64,000 bases of DNA. Origin: an uncultured Lactobacillus sp. Its GTDB lineage: Bacteria > Bacillota > Bacilli > Lactobacillales > Lactobacillaceae. Position 1 is the first letter of the stretch. Every line of letters begins with the position of its first letter. The position numbers and the translations under genes are program-made. The stretch lies in NCBI GenBank assembly GCA_947565635.1, contig CANOGU010000005.1, positions 1-64,000 on the forward strand, read 5' to 3'. Shown here piece by piece: positions 40,703-48,598 of this stretch. The notes under the pieces were generated by a model. The model searched no databases, was not told the DNA's origin, and worked only from the letters and a program-made list of their open reading frames with translations.

Positions 40703-40714
40703 GTTACCGGTAAC
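40703..40714. promoter_or_regulatory. Perfect palindrome, possible sugar-repressor operator
   Basis: GTTACCGGTAAC, a 12-bp perfect palindrome of the kind bound by LacI-type regulators, upstream of a sugar transporter. Confidence 0.4.
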
Positions 40715-40728
40715 AATTAATCCTGTAT

Positions 40729-40742
40729 TGAAAGCATTTTCA
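40729..40742. promoter_or_regulatory. cre-like site 1 (CcpA)
   Basis: TGAAAGCATTTTCA matches 13 of 14 positions of the TGWAANCGNTNWCA consensus. Confidence 0.6.
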
Positions 40743-40764
40743 CTCTTGCTTAATATAAAATTAT

Positions 40765-40778
40765 TGAAAGCGCTTAGC
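40765..40778. promoter_or_regulatory. cre-like site 2 (CcpA)
   Basis: TGAAAGCGCTTAGC matches 12 of 14 positions of the cre consensus, 22 bases before the transporter start. Confidence 0.45.
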
Positions 40779-40799
40779 TGAAAAGTGAGGGAGAAAATT

Positions 40800-42143
40800 A
40801 TGGATGAAAATAACAAAGTATCTGGCTTACCAGAACTTACAAAAAGTGTGATCTGGATGATTAATTTTGGGTACTTAGGTATTCAAATTGCTTTTACTCT
40901 TGAAACATCACAAATGAGTCGAATTTTTCAAACCTTAGGAGCTGATCCAACTAAGCTAGGGTGGTTCTTTATTTTACCGCCTTTGGCTGGGTTAGTGGTA
41001 CAGCCAGCTATTGGATCATTCTCTGACCGAACTTGGGCTCCAAAACTTGGTGGAAGAAGATTACCTTACTTATTAATTGGGATGATCTTTGCAGTGATTA
41101 TGATGTTATTTTTGCCAAACATTGGGAGTTTAGGCTTAGGATATGGCTCTATTGAAGCATTAGTATTTGGAGCTATTGCAATTGCAATTTTAGATGTAGC
41201 AGCAAATATGGCTATGCAACCATTTAAAATGATGATTGGTGATATGGTTAATGATGAGCAAAAATCATATGCATATGGTATACAAAGTATGCTTTCAAAT
41301 TCAGGTGCAGTAATTGCAGCATTTTTCCCATTTCTATTAACAGTTCTAGGAGTTGCTAATACTGCTAAAAAGGGTGTAGTACCTCAATCAGTTGTAATTT
41401 CATTTTATGTAGGAGCTACAATACTTGTCATTACAAGTTTGTTAACCGTAACAAAAGTTCATGAATATGATCCAAAAACTTATGCTCGTTATCATGGTAT
41501 TAAAGAAGAAGATAACAAAGAAGGCGGAAACTGGTTTGAACTGTTAAAAAAGGCACCTAAAGTTTTCTGGCAAGTTTCATTAGTACAATTATTTTGTTGG
41601 TTTTCATTCCAATATTTATCAACTTATGCTACAGGTGCAATTGCAGAAAATGTTTGGAAAGTAACAGATCCATCTTCGGCTGGTTATCAATTAGCCGGAA
41701 ACTGGTTTGGGGTTTTAACAGCTGTTCAATCAATTGCCGCAGTGATATGGTCATATGTTTTGGCAAAGGTGCCAAATGATCATCATAAGGTTGGATATGG
41801 TATTAGTTTATTATTAGGAGCAATAGGATATGGTTCCATCTTCTTTATCCATTCTCAAAATATTTTGATTGTATCATTTATTTTAATTGGAATTTCTTGG
41901 GCAGCTATGAACACTTATCCACTAACTATGGTTTCTAATGCCTTATCCGGTAAACACATGGGGACGTATTTAGGTTTATTTAATTGTTCCATTTGCTTAC
42001 CTCAAATAATTGCTTCATTATTAAGCTTTATACTATTTCCACTAATGAAATATTCAATGCCGGCGATGATGCTGACTGCAGGAATTTCGGGTGTTTTAGC
42101 AGCAGTTTGTGTGCTGTTTATTAAGGAAACATATAAAAACTAA
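40800..42143 (+). CDS. MFS sugar transporter (SLC45/sucrose-maltose type)
   Basis: 447 residues from ATG 40800 (GAGGGAG upstream; a GTG five codons earlier is the alternative). About 12 hydrophobic segments. GSFSDRTWAPKLGGRRLPYL between helices 2 and 3 is the SDRxxxxxGRR signature of sucrose/maltose-proton symporters. Two cre-like sites and a palindrome lie upstream, fitting catabolite repression and specific sugar control. No hydrolase or phosphorylase gene is adjacent, so the actual sugar is unknown. Confidence 0.85.
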   Translation: MDENNKVSGLPELTKSVIWMINFGYLGIQIAFTLETSQMSRIFQTLGADPTKLGWFFILPPLAGLVVQPAIGSFSDRTWAPKLGGRRLPYLLIGMIFAVIMMLFLPNIGSLGLGYGSIEALVFGAIAIAILDVAANMAMQPFKMMIGDMVNDEQKSYAYGIQSMLSNSGAVIAAFFPFLLTVLGVANTAKKGVVPQSVVISFYVGATILVITSLLTVTKVHEYDPKTYARYHGIKEEDNKEGGNWFELLKKAPKVFWQVSLVQLFCWFSFQYLSTYATGAIAENVWKVTDPSSAGYQLAGNWFGVLTAVQSIAAVIWSYVLAKVPNDHHKVGYGISLLLGAIGYGSIFFIHSQNILIVSFILIGISWAAMNTYPLTMVSNALSGKHMGTYLGLFNCSICLPQIIASLLSFILFPLMKYSMPAMMLTAGISGVLAAVCVLFIKETYKN

Positions 42144-42151
42144 AGTTTATT

Positions 42152-42195
42152 AAAAATAGGTTACTCTGATAAACATATCAAAGTAACCTATTTTT
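42152..42195. terminator. Bidirectional terminator
   Basis: Long near-perfect repeat AAAAATAGGTTACT.../...AGTAACCTATTTTT, serving the transporter and the convergent ATPase gene. Confidence 0.88.
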
Positions 42196-42216
42196 CTATG
42201 GATTTAGTATGGGTTA

Positions 42217-44484
42217 TTACTTGTTTTTCATAATTGGTTGATAGAATAAATCAATTATAATTGCTGCAACTAAGGCCACAATTATGGTTAAGGCAAGATT
42301 TACAAAACTAATTTGAGTCATAGCCAAACCCAATAATGCTAAAGCAAAAGTTAGCAAGACATCAATAATTTGAACTATAGCAACTGATTTTGATGGAGCT
42401 GACTGCCAGAAAAATTTTCTAGTTCTAGTAATTAATACAATCAACATTGCACTTAAAACTAAGTAAACATAAACCATTGTAGAAACAGTTCCTTGAGCAT
42501 AGTGGTGAGATACAAGGTACCAAACAAAGCCAAAACCAATTACAGTCCATCCTGCAGCAAGAGAGAAAGCAATCTTAGCTAATTTAAGCATATTCCAACT
42601 TTCAGGCTTATAGGTAATATGCGTATTATCGGTTCCAATCATCATAGTTACCATATTATTCATAATGGTATAAATAACCATTGCATTTAATGCCATTGGA
42701 ATATAGTTAAAGCATAGGTAACCAAATGTTAAAAGCATTGTTAGTTCTGCTGTCCGAGATAATTTGGTTAATGACCAGGTTGTCATTCTTTGGTAAACTC
42801 TGTGGCCGGCATCAAGAATTTTAACAATTGGGGTTAAACCATCTTCTAGGAGAACCATCTTACCACTTCGTTTAGCAACATCAGCAGCATTTGAAACGGC
42901 AATTCCAACTTCAGCTTGCTTTAATGCGGGAGCATCATTAACTCCGTCACCAGTCATCCCCACAATATAGCCATCTTTTTGGAATAGTTTAACCATCTTA
43001 AGCTTGTCTTCCGGTAAAACATCAGCAATTCCGGCTAAATCATTAACGTCAGTTTTATCATTGAAATCGTGAATTGAGATAACTTTTCCTTTTAAGCCAA
43101 CCTCTTTAGCAACAGCTTCTGCAGTTCTGCGGTTATCTCCAGTCAACATAATTGGTTTGATTCCGCGTTTTTTAAGTTCTTCTAGAGCTTTCTTTGAATC
43201 TGACCTGACTTTATCACGTAAAATGAATATTCCAGCTAGTTTGTCATTAATTAGAACTGCAACTGAACGACCAGCAGTAAAATCAATATTTTTAGCTTCT
43301 TTATCAGCATTTTTATCTATTAAAGAAAGTTGCTTAAAAGAACCTAACTTAATATTGTAGTTACCAACAATAGCCATTGAATATCCAGTATCAGATGTGA
43401 AGGGGACAAATTTTTCCGGAGTATCAGGACTAATATCTTTTTCTTTTAGGTATTCATCAATGGCAGAATCAATGATACTAGGACTACGTTTATCAGTAGC
43501 TGCTCCAACTAAGGCAAGAACTTCGTTATTGGGAAGGTTGCTGAGATTGTCCCATTGAGAGACGGCCGTCTTGTTTTCAGTAATTGTTCCAGTTTTATCA
43601 AGTAGCAATAAGTTTAAGTTTGCCGCATCTTGAATACCGGTTAAGTCAGATGTTAATACTCCTTCTTTACTTAGACGAGTTGCCTCAAAAGAATTAGATA
43701 AAGCAAATGTAGATGGCATAGCAACCGGAATAGAGGCGATAAACATCATGGCTAAGAATGGGAGCATTTCAATGACATTTTGTCCTCGAATCAATGCTGC
43801 GATTACTAAAATTAAAGTTAATACACCGTCTAAGAGACAGAGGTAATAGATAATTTTGGTTAATAGCTGTTGTAAATGACCAGGAGCAGCAGAATTGTTG
43901 ATTAAATTAATAGTTTTTCCCGAACGGGAATTGCTTCCTGTTGCCGTTACTACTGCTAGGGCATCCCCATCCACTACGGTAGTTCCGGCATAAGCAGTAT
44001 CACCAACAGATTTTTTAATGGCTTTTGATTCACCAGTAATTGAGCTTTCATCAACTGTAATCTGTCCTTGAGCAATTTTTACGTCAGCTGCTAAAACATC
44101 CCCACGTTTTAAGCTGATCAAGTCCCCAACAGCAAGAAATTTTGAATTTATTTGTTTCCATTTTCCACTTCTTTTTACAGACACTATTGGAGTTAGCTCA
44201 TGAGAAATTGTATTTAGAACTCTGCGAGACTTTTTCTTTTGTGTAGCTCCATTAAACGCTGCAAATAAAAGCATTAATAAAACAAATAAGGACTGGATCC
44301 ATTTACCTAAAATGCATTCTAATAATAAGGCTGCTTCTAAAATCCAGGCCGATAAGTTCCATAACTTGGACATAAATTCTTTAAAGAAATTAAATTCAGG
44401 TTCGGGAACTTCATTTAGACCATCTTTTTTAAGACGCTCTTCTGCCTGGGCATCGGTTAACCCTTGCAGTTCTTCATTTTCCAT
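42217..44484 (-). CDS. P3A-type (proton-efflux-like) P-type ATPase
   Basis: 755 residues. P-type ATPase with TGES in the actuator domain (SITGESKAI, about 150), membrane segment 4 motif IPVAMPSTF, phosphorylation site DKTGTIT, and MTGDGVNDAPALK hinge. Overall resemblance is to plasma-membrane H+-ATPases (PMA1 group), so ATP-driven proton export is likely, but the ion is not proven. Roughly ten membrane segments. RBS GGAGG before the ATG. Divergent from a LysR-type regulator with which it shares a 123-bp promoter region. Confidence 0.85.
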   Translation of the reverse strand: MENEELQGLTDAQAEERLKKDGLNEVPEPEFNFFKEFMSKLWNLSAWILEAALLLECILGKWIQSLFVLLMLLFAAFNGATQKKKSRRVLNTISHELTPIVSVKRSGKWKQINSKFLAVGDLISLKRGDVLAADVKIAQGQITVDESSITGESKAIKKSVGDTAYAGTTVVDGDALAVVTATGSNSRSGKTINLINNSAAPGHLQQLLTKIIYYLCLLDGVLTLILVIAALIRGQNVIEMLPFLAMMFIASIPVAMPSTFALSNSFEATRLSKEGVLTSDLTGIQDAANLNLLLLDKTGTITENKTAVSQWDNLSNLPNNEVLALVGAATDKRSPSIIDSAIDEYLKEKDISPDTPEKFVPFTSDTGYSMAIVGNYNIKLGSFKQLSLIDKNADKEAKNIDFTAGRSVAVLINDKLAGIFILRDKVRSDSKKALEELKKRGIKPIMLTGDNRRTAEAVAKEVGLKGKVISIHDFNDKTDVNDLAGIADVLPEDKLKMVKLFQKDGYIVGMTGDGVNDAPALKQAEVGIAVSNAADVAKRSGKMVLLEDGLTPIVKILDAGHRVYQRMTTWSLTKLSRTAELTMLLTFGYLCFNYIPMALNAMVIYTIMNNMVTMMIGTDNTHITYKPESWNMLKLAKIAFSLAAGWTVIGFGFVWYLVSHHYAQGTVSTMVYVYLVLSAMLIVLITRTRKFFWQSAPSKSVAIVQIIDVLLTFALALLGLAMTQISFVNLALTIIVALVAAIIIDLFYQPIMKNK

Positions 44485-44505
44485 AAAAATCCTCCGTTAA
44501 TTCTC

Positions 44506-44551
44506 TATTTTCTTAAAATATTTTAGCGCAGTTCTTGTTATTAAGAAAATA
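44506..44551. promoter_or_regulatory. 11-bp inverted repeat between ATPase and LysR genes
   Basis: TATTTTCTTAA (44506-44516) and TTAAGAAAATA (44541-44551) are perfect complements 24 bases apart in the shared divergent promoter region, a plausible LysR-type binding region. Confidence 0.5.
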
Positions 44552-44607
44552 TCAAATTAAGATAGGAGATATTAAAAATATAGATAATAAGTTAAAAGGT
44601 ATTAATA

Positions 44608-45456
44608 ATGAATATTAAACAATTAAAATATTTTTTAGTGGTTGCTGAAGAGCGGCAGATTACGTCTGCTGCTAAAAAGTTATATATTGCTCAGCCACCT
44701 TTAAGTTATCAGTTAAAACAATTAGAAAAAGAAGTAGGGGTGCAGCTTTTTGTTAGAACTGCTCATGGGATAGAACTGACAGAAGCGGGAAAAGTATTTC
44801 AAAAATATGCTGAAAAAATTGTCGCTCTGAGTATATCTGCTCAAGGCCAAATCCATCAAATTAAAGAGGGTGAATTAGGAAAAATTAGAATTGGGGTCAT
44901 TTCTTCTTGTGGAGGGGTTGTCCCAAATGAACAATTTAAAAAATTAGTAAAATACTATCCTAATGTATCATTTGAAATACATGAAGCAAACACTTTTGGT
45001 ATTGTTGAACAACTACAAGATGGAATATTAGATTTAGGAATAGTAAGGACACCTTTTAATCTTGAAGGACTAAATTTTAAAGACTTTCACCAGGAACCAA
45101 TGGTAGCAGTGACAAGAGAAGAATTTTTTGAAAGAGGAGAAATTAAACATCTTAATGAATTAAAAGATAGGCCGATAATTTTATACCGAAGATTTCAAGA
45201 AATATTCAATCGTAGTTTTCGGCACCAGGGAATAAGGCCGTTCTATTCAGTAACTTGTGATGATGCAAGAACAGCAATTCACTGGGCCGATGAAGGCTTG
45301 GGGATAGCTTTAGTTCCGGAATCGATCGCCCTTACTTATGCAAAAAGTAAGCTTATCCCAGTAAAGCATACTAACTGGATTACCCACTTAAATTTAGTAT
45401 GGCGTAAAGATAGAGAAGTGACGCCACTAATGGAAAAGATTATTGAAATGTTTTAA
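44608..45456 (+). CDS. LysR family transcriptional regulator
   Basis: 282 residues. N-terminal winged helix MNIKQLKYFLVVAEERQITSAAKKLYIAQPPLSYQLKQLE is classic LysR, followed by the periplasmic-binding-like effector domain (IRIGVISSCGGVVP). Slightly short at the C-terminus. RBS is weak (AAAAGGT). Divergent orientation and the inverted repeat suggest that it controls the adjacent P-type ATPase gene; effector unknown. Confidence 0.9.
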   Translation: MNIKQLKYFLVVAEERQITSAAKKLYIAQPPLSYQLKQLEKEVGVQLFVRTAHGIELTEAGKVFQKYAEKIVALSISAQGQIHQIKEGELGKIRIGVISSCGGVVPNEQFKKLVKYYPNVSFEIHEANTFGIVEQLQDGILDLGIVRTPFNLEGLNFKDFHQEPMVAVTREEFFERGEIKHLNELKDRPIILYRRFQEIFNRSFRHQGIRPFYSVTCDDARTAIHWADEGLGIALVPESIALTYAKSKLIPVKHTNWITHLNLVWRKDREVTPLMEKIIEMF

Positions 45457-45459
45457 ATT

Positions 45460-45486
45460 AAAAAAGCCAACCACTTTTGGTTGGCT
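45460..45486 (-). terminator. Terminator for the 31-aa minus-strand gene
   Basis: AGCCAACCA/TGGTTGGCT hairpin (45465-45486). The T-run is on the minus strand, so its main client is the small minus-strand gene; the AT-rich right flank may also help terminate the LysR transcript. Confidence 0.75.
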
Positions 45487-45493
45487 AAAAAAT

Positions 45494-45589
45494 CTAATTA
45501 TGTTTAACAATTTTATAGTTTAGATAACGCTCAACAGCCTGGCGCATCAACTTGATTTTGCGGGGCTTGTAAATAATGATCTTTGCCAT
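45494..45589 (-). CDS. Small basic protein, 31 residues, unknown function
   Basis: ATG at 45589, stop TAG at 45494-45496. AAGGA lies eight bases before the ATG, a TATACT -10 is found upstream on the minus strand, and a terminator follows the stop, so the unit looks like a complete small gene. The protein starts MAKIIIYKPRKIKLM, has many Lys/Arg (net positive), a hydrophobic start and a likely amphipathic helix (about 13-27). No family is recognised. It could be a small ribosome- or membrane-binding protein or a type I toxin; none is shown. Confidence 0.55.
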   Translation of the reverse strand: MAKIIIYKPRKIKLMRQAVERYLNYKIVKHN

Positions 45590-45693
45590 AATACGAGTCC
45601 TTTCATTATCAATTAGTATAGCTTTAAGATACAGAAAAACTATGAAAGAATGATGACTTTTTAAAGATTAATTTTAGAATTAGTTATTTTGTA

Positions 45694-45722
45694 TTTACCA
45701 TTTATTTTTTAATTGCTATAAT
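45694..45722 (+). promoter_or_regulatory. tRNA-Ser promoter
   Basis: TTTACC (45694-45699), 17-base spacer, extended -10 TGC-TATAAT (45714-45722). Confidence 0.7.
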
Positions 45723-45737
45723 AAAAACGTTGTAATT

Positions 45738-45825
45738 GGAGAGTTGGCAGAGTGGTAATGCACCGGACTCGAAATCCGGCGAACCGGCTTATACCGGCGC
45801 GCAGGTTCAAATCCTGTACTCTCCT
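45738..45825 (+). tRNA. tRNA-Ser(CGA)
   Basis: 88 nt with a 7-bp acceptor (GGAGAGT/ACTCTCC), anticodon stem CCGGA/TCCGG, loop CTCGAAA with anticodon CGA at 45770-45772, a long variable arm (class II) and a canonical T-arm. CCA is not encoded. The adjacent integrase makes its 3' end the likely prophage insertion site. Confidence 0.95.
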
Positions 45826-45901
45826 TATTTGAATAAAAGAATGTTGATATAGCAACGTTTAGAGTACTAAAAATACTAGAATGGTAACATTTTGGTAACA
45901 T
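45790..45901. other. Probable attL region of the prophage
   Basis: The integrase gene abuts the tRNA-Ser 3' end. Two copies of TGGTAACAT (45882-45890, 45893-45901), spaced 11 bp, could be integrase arm-type sites. The core repeat cannot be set because attR lies outside the window. Confidence 0.45.
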
Positions 45902-45945
45902 ATATAAAGAAAATGCATCCGGAAGGGTGCATTTTCTTTATATAT
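45901..45945. terminator. Terminator at the integrase 3' end
   Basis: Near-perfect palindrome around GGAA: AAAGAAAATGCA.../...TGCATTTTCTTT. A/T tracts on both sides allow termination in either direction; overlaps the integrase stop codon. Confidence 0.8.
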
Positions 45946-47113
45946 TTAATTGCTTTAATGCATTAACTGCATCTTCTTTATTTTTATTATTTACATGCGT
46001 ATAAATATCTAACGTCATTTGGATATTTTCATGACCAAGCAGCATTTGAACAGTTTTAGGTTTTACATTAGTTTCCGCAATAAGTAGTGTTGCAAAAGTA
46101 TGTCTAAAGCCATGAACTGTTATATGACGTAAATCAGGTTGTGGTTCTTTTAAGTTGTGTGTTTTTGCATACTTAACTTTTTCCTCATGATCTTTAGCAT
46201 AAATTGATTTGAGCCATTGATCTGGTTTGCTCATTTTTAAATACGTTCCTTTAATTGTGTGAAAGAGCTTGTTAGAGATGACTTTTCGCTTTTGCTTATA
46301 ATCTATCAAAACTTCTTTTAAACTGTCTGAGATAGGTAAAATACGCTTAGATTTAGGTGATTTAGGTGGCTGGATAATTGTTTTATTGTCTAAACCATAT
46401 GCCAAGGTTTTATTTATGGATAAAGTACCTGCTTTTAAATCAATATCTTGCCAAGTCAAAGCTAATGCTTCGGATTTTCTAAGACCGGTAGCAGAAAGTA
46501 GCTTGAAGTAAGTATATTGAACTAATCCATACTCTTTGGCCACTTCAAGAAATTGATTTAGTTCCTCTCGTGTATAAACATTATGTTCAGTATCTCTACG
46601 TGGTCGAGATGTCTTTTTAGGGATAATGATCCGCTTTAAAGGATTTTCAGACACATAATTTAACCGAATACCATATTCAAAAAGAGCATTAAATTCATTA
46701 ATAGCGTCCCTATATTTAACAATTTGTTTTGCTTTCCTATCAGCCCACTTTTGTAATTCAGCTACTGTAATCTTGTCAACGTATTGGTTACCAAAATCCG
46801 GAATAACATGGTTATCAAAGACTTGTTTATTTTTATTCGCAGTAGATTCTTTTACCTGAGTTTTATAGTTTTCAAACCAGAGATCACGTAATTCAAAAAC
46901 TTTAATCTGCTTTTGCTTTACAAAATTATCTGGTTTAGTTTGAGATAATTTGTTGAATACTGCTTCTGCTTCAGCATAGGTTTTAAAACCGCGCCTGTGA
47001 ACTTGCACTCGATCACCATTGCTGTTTTGACCTAGTGAAATTACAAATTCATACCGTTTTTTTCCAGACTTTAATTTATAATCTTTGATACTGGTGTTTT
47101 TTCTTTTTGGCAT
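45938..47113 (-). CDS. int: Phage tyrosine recombinase (integrase)
   Basis: 391 residues. N-terminal AP2-like arm-binding domain, SAM-like core-binding domain (about 70-160) and catalytic domain with Arg212, His334-x-x-Arg337, His361 and nucleophile Tyr371. Integrates and excises the prophage, presumably at the neighbouring tRNA-Ser(CGA). AGGAGG RBS lies next to one arm of interlocked inverted repeats (47129-47177), hinting at translational control. Confidence 0.96.
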   Translation of the reverse strand: MPKRKNTSIKDYKLKSGKKRYEFVISLGQNSNGDRVQVHRRGFKTYAEAEAVFNKLSQTKPDNFVKQKQIKVFELRDLWFENYKTQVKESTANKNKQVFDNHVIPDFGNQYVDKITVAELQKWADRKAKQIVKYRDAINEFNALFEYGIRLNYVSENPLKRIIIPKKTSRPRRDTEHNVYTREELNQFLEVAKEYGLVQYTYFKLLSATGLRKSEALALTWQDIDLKAGTLSINKTLAYGLDNKTIIQPPKSPKSKRILPISDSLKEVLIDYKQKRKVISNKLFHTIKGTYLKMSKPDQWLKSIYAKDHEEKVKYAKTHNLKEPQPDLRHITVHGFRHTFATLLIAETNVKPKTVQMLLGHENIQMTLDIYTHVNNKNKEDAVNALKQLNI

Positions 47114-47120
47114 AATAAAA

Positions 47121-47177
47121 AACCTCCTATTGTAGCCTGAATATGAACTCTGCTACAATAAGAGGGCGGAGTTCATA
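47121..47177 (-). promoter_or_regulatory. Interlocked inverted repeats in the integrase leader
   Basis: ATTGTAGC (47129-47136) pairs with GCTACAAT (47152-47159) and TATGAACTC (47142-47150) pairs with GAGTTCATA (47169-47177). The order A-B-A'-B' gives either a pseudoknot or two mutually exclusive hairpins directly beside the integrase Shine-Dalgarno (complement of 47121-47126). Confidence 0.55.
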
Positions 47178-47207
47178 TTTTTATGGCTTTGTTAATCGAA
47201 TTTATGT

Positions 47208-47266
47208 TGAGCTATTGGCGTAGCTCATTTCTTCCCACTAATGTTGGCGCATCGGTGGGATTTTTT
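47208..47266 (+). terminator. Twin hairpins with a shared TTGGCG loop and plus-strand terminator
   Basis: TGAGCTA-TTGGCG-TAGCTCA (47208-47227), then CCCAC...GTGGG (47234-47259) with TTGGCG again at its apex and a run of six T. This ends a plus-strand RNA; its start may be near 47090-47125, which would make it antisense to the integrase leader. Confidence 0.55.
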
Positions 47267-47267
47267 A

Positions 47268-47486
47268 TTAAGATTTATATTTAAAAGTTTTACCGCAATC
47301 CATGCAAATCATTTCAATTTTTTTGCTATTTTTACCAGCAAATCCAGCAAGTGATCCTACGCCACCAACTAGAACCGTACCGGCAACTGCCTTACCAACA
47401 GAAAAAGCCTTTTTCCTTCGACCGATTGGCTCAACGTTAGTAGATTTACATTTAGGGCATCGCGGCCCTTTATGAAATAATCCCAT
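47268..47486 (-). CDS. Small zinc-ribbon protein with a glycine-rich hydrophobic segment
   Basis: 72 residues. CPKC near residue 9 and CMDC near 63 form a split zinc ribbon, separated by a Gly/Val/Ala-rich segment (about 31-50) that could lie in the membrane. Similar small proteins occur in Lactobacillus prophages and chromosomes; function is unknown. Its RBS is not obvious. Lies between integrase and a secreted protein gene in the lysogeny block, so it may be expressed in the lysogen. Confidence 0.6.
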   Translation of the reverse strand: MGLFHKGPRCPKCKSTNVEPIGRRKKAFSVGKAVAGTVLVGGVGSLAGFAGKNSKKIEMICMDCGKTFKYKS

Positions 47487-47531
47487 TTTTTTAAATACTC
47501 TTAGATAACTTGTATATTTTTGCGTGTAAGT

Positions 47532-48089
47532 CTATGGATTAATATCCGAATTAGATGCTTCTGCTGCCGTTTGTGCTTGAATATCTTTTTCTTTTTGTGT
47601 AGGTGAACCATCTGAATTGATTAATCCATTTTGACGAAGCCATTCACCTTGTCCTTTAACCCAATCATCAGCTGAACCATCGGCATTAGATCCTGCAGCA
47701 TGATCTTGACCGGGAAGAAGAGGGTGTCCATTTGGATCATATCCACGCTCTTTATTAATTTGGCCTTGATTTTTTTGCTGTTGTGGCTGAACCTGCGTGC
47801 TTTGTTTTTGAGTCTGAGTGGTATTAACTGAATTTTTGTTATTCTGTTTTGCGACTACATTTTCATTTTGTTGAGATTCTTTTTTTGTTCCGTCAGTACT
47901 CTTATTATCTGCGCTAGGCTTTTCTTTATTAGCTTTTTTCTTATGAGATTGTTTTTGAGATTTGTGTTTTTCAACTTTTGTTGCTGTGTTCGCTTGCTTG
48001 GTGCTACTTGAATGATTGGGGAGACCTAAGGCTCCAATCGATACACCAACTAAAGCAATTGCACAAAACGAAATAATATTTCTTTTCAT
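47532..48089 (-). CDS. Secreted Lys/Gln/Asn-rich prophage protein
   Basis: 185 residues. Signal-peptide-like start (KR then hydrophobic to about residue 23), a long disordered Lys/Gln/Ser/Thr/Asn-rich section (about 27-110) and a compact C-terminus with DPNGHPLLPGQDHAAGSNADG and a WVKGQGEWLRQNGLI block. No catalytic motif is recognised. A secreted product in the lysogeny block is a candidate lysogenic-conversion or superinfection-exclusion factor, by inference only. Confidence 0.6.
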   Translation of the reverse strand: MKRNIISFCAIALVGVSIGALGLPNHSSSTKQANTATKVEKHKSQKQSHKKKANKEKPSADNKSTDGTKKESQQNENVVAKQNNKNSVNTTQTQKQSTQVQPQQQKNQGQINKERGYDPNGHPLLPGQDHAAGSNADGSADDWVKGQGEWLRQNGLINSDGSPTQKEKDIQAQTAAEASNSDINP

Positions 48090-48122
48090 TTTTAGATCCT
48101 ATGTATAGATGAACTGCTGCAA

Positions 48123-48176
48123 TAGTATATTTCCTATACTAATTATCTTGATTATGATAGTTCAAAATAACTATCA
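48123..48176. repeat. Two perfect inverted repeats between lysogeny genes
   Basis: TAGTATA-N5-TATACTA (48123-48141) and TGATAGTT-N6-AACTATCA (48155-48176). The first overlaps the likely promoter of the secreted-protein gene; the second lies after the 48190 gene and may be a weak terminator. Confidence 0.5.
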
Positions 48177-48189
48177 CTCCCAAATTAAG

Positions 48190-48597
48190 TTATTTTGTTA
48201 AAAGATTGGAAATGATTGTAGTAATGACTGAAATAATAATTCCACCAATAGCGGTATATAACAACCAATTTATTTTTTCTTTGTTATGGTTTGCTGTATT
48301 TTTAACATCATTTAATTTTAGTTCAAGTTTATTAAATTGCTTATCAACTTCATTGAAACGACCATCCATCTGACGTTGCATATCAACAAAATTATTATTA
48401 ATTTCTGCAAACTTATTATCTATATGATGCAATATTTTTTCGTTACTTAATTCTAATTCCTGATGAGTTACATATTTATTATCCATAGGTGGTTCACCTC
48501 CATTACTATTATCTCTCAATCTATTTTTAGTGGGCAACGTTCCAGGCTTTACTTGATTAACGCGAGTAGAGATCTCGATTACCTTATTGTCTTGCAT
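48190..48597 (-). CDS. Coiled-coil protein with C-terminal membrane anchor (XhlA-like)
   Basis: 135 residues from ATG 48597 (GGTGA six bases upstream) or 98 residues from ATG 48486, which has a strong GGAGGTGA. The 98-residue part has a coiled coil (about 50-105 of the long form) and a C-terminal membrane segment, the layout of hemolysin XhlA-type proteins. Unusually it lies among lysogeny genes rather than beside a holin. The strong internal RBS sits in an AGGTG-AAC-CACCT hairpin, so both starts may be used. Confidence 0.55.
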   Translation of the reverse strand: MQDNKVIEISTRVNQVKPGTLPTKNRLRDNSNGGEPPMDNKYVTHQELELSNEKILHHIDNKFAEINNNFVDMQRQMDGRFNEVDKQFNKLELKLNDVKNTANHNKEKINWLLYTAIGGIIISVITTIISNLLTK

Positions 48598-48598
48598 A

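Noticed and set aside
47183..47284. 33-residue hydrophobic ORF on the plus strand, possible type I toxin
   Set aside because: The intrinsic terminator T-run at 47261-47266 lies before the stop codon, so the message would end inside the ORF; the paired hairpins explain the sequence better.
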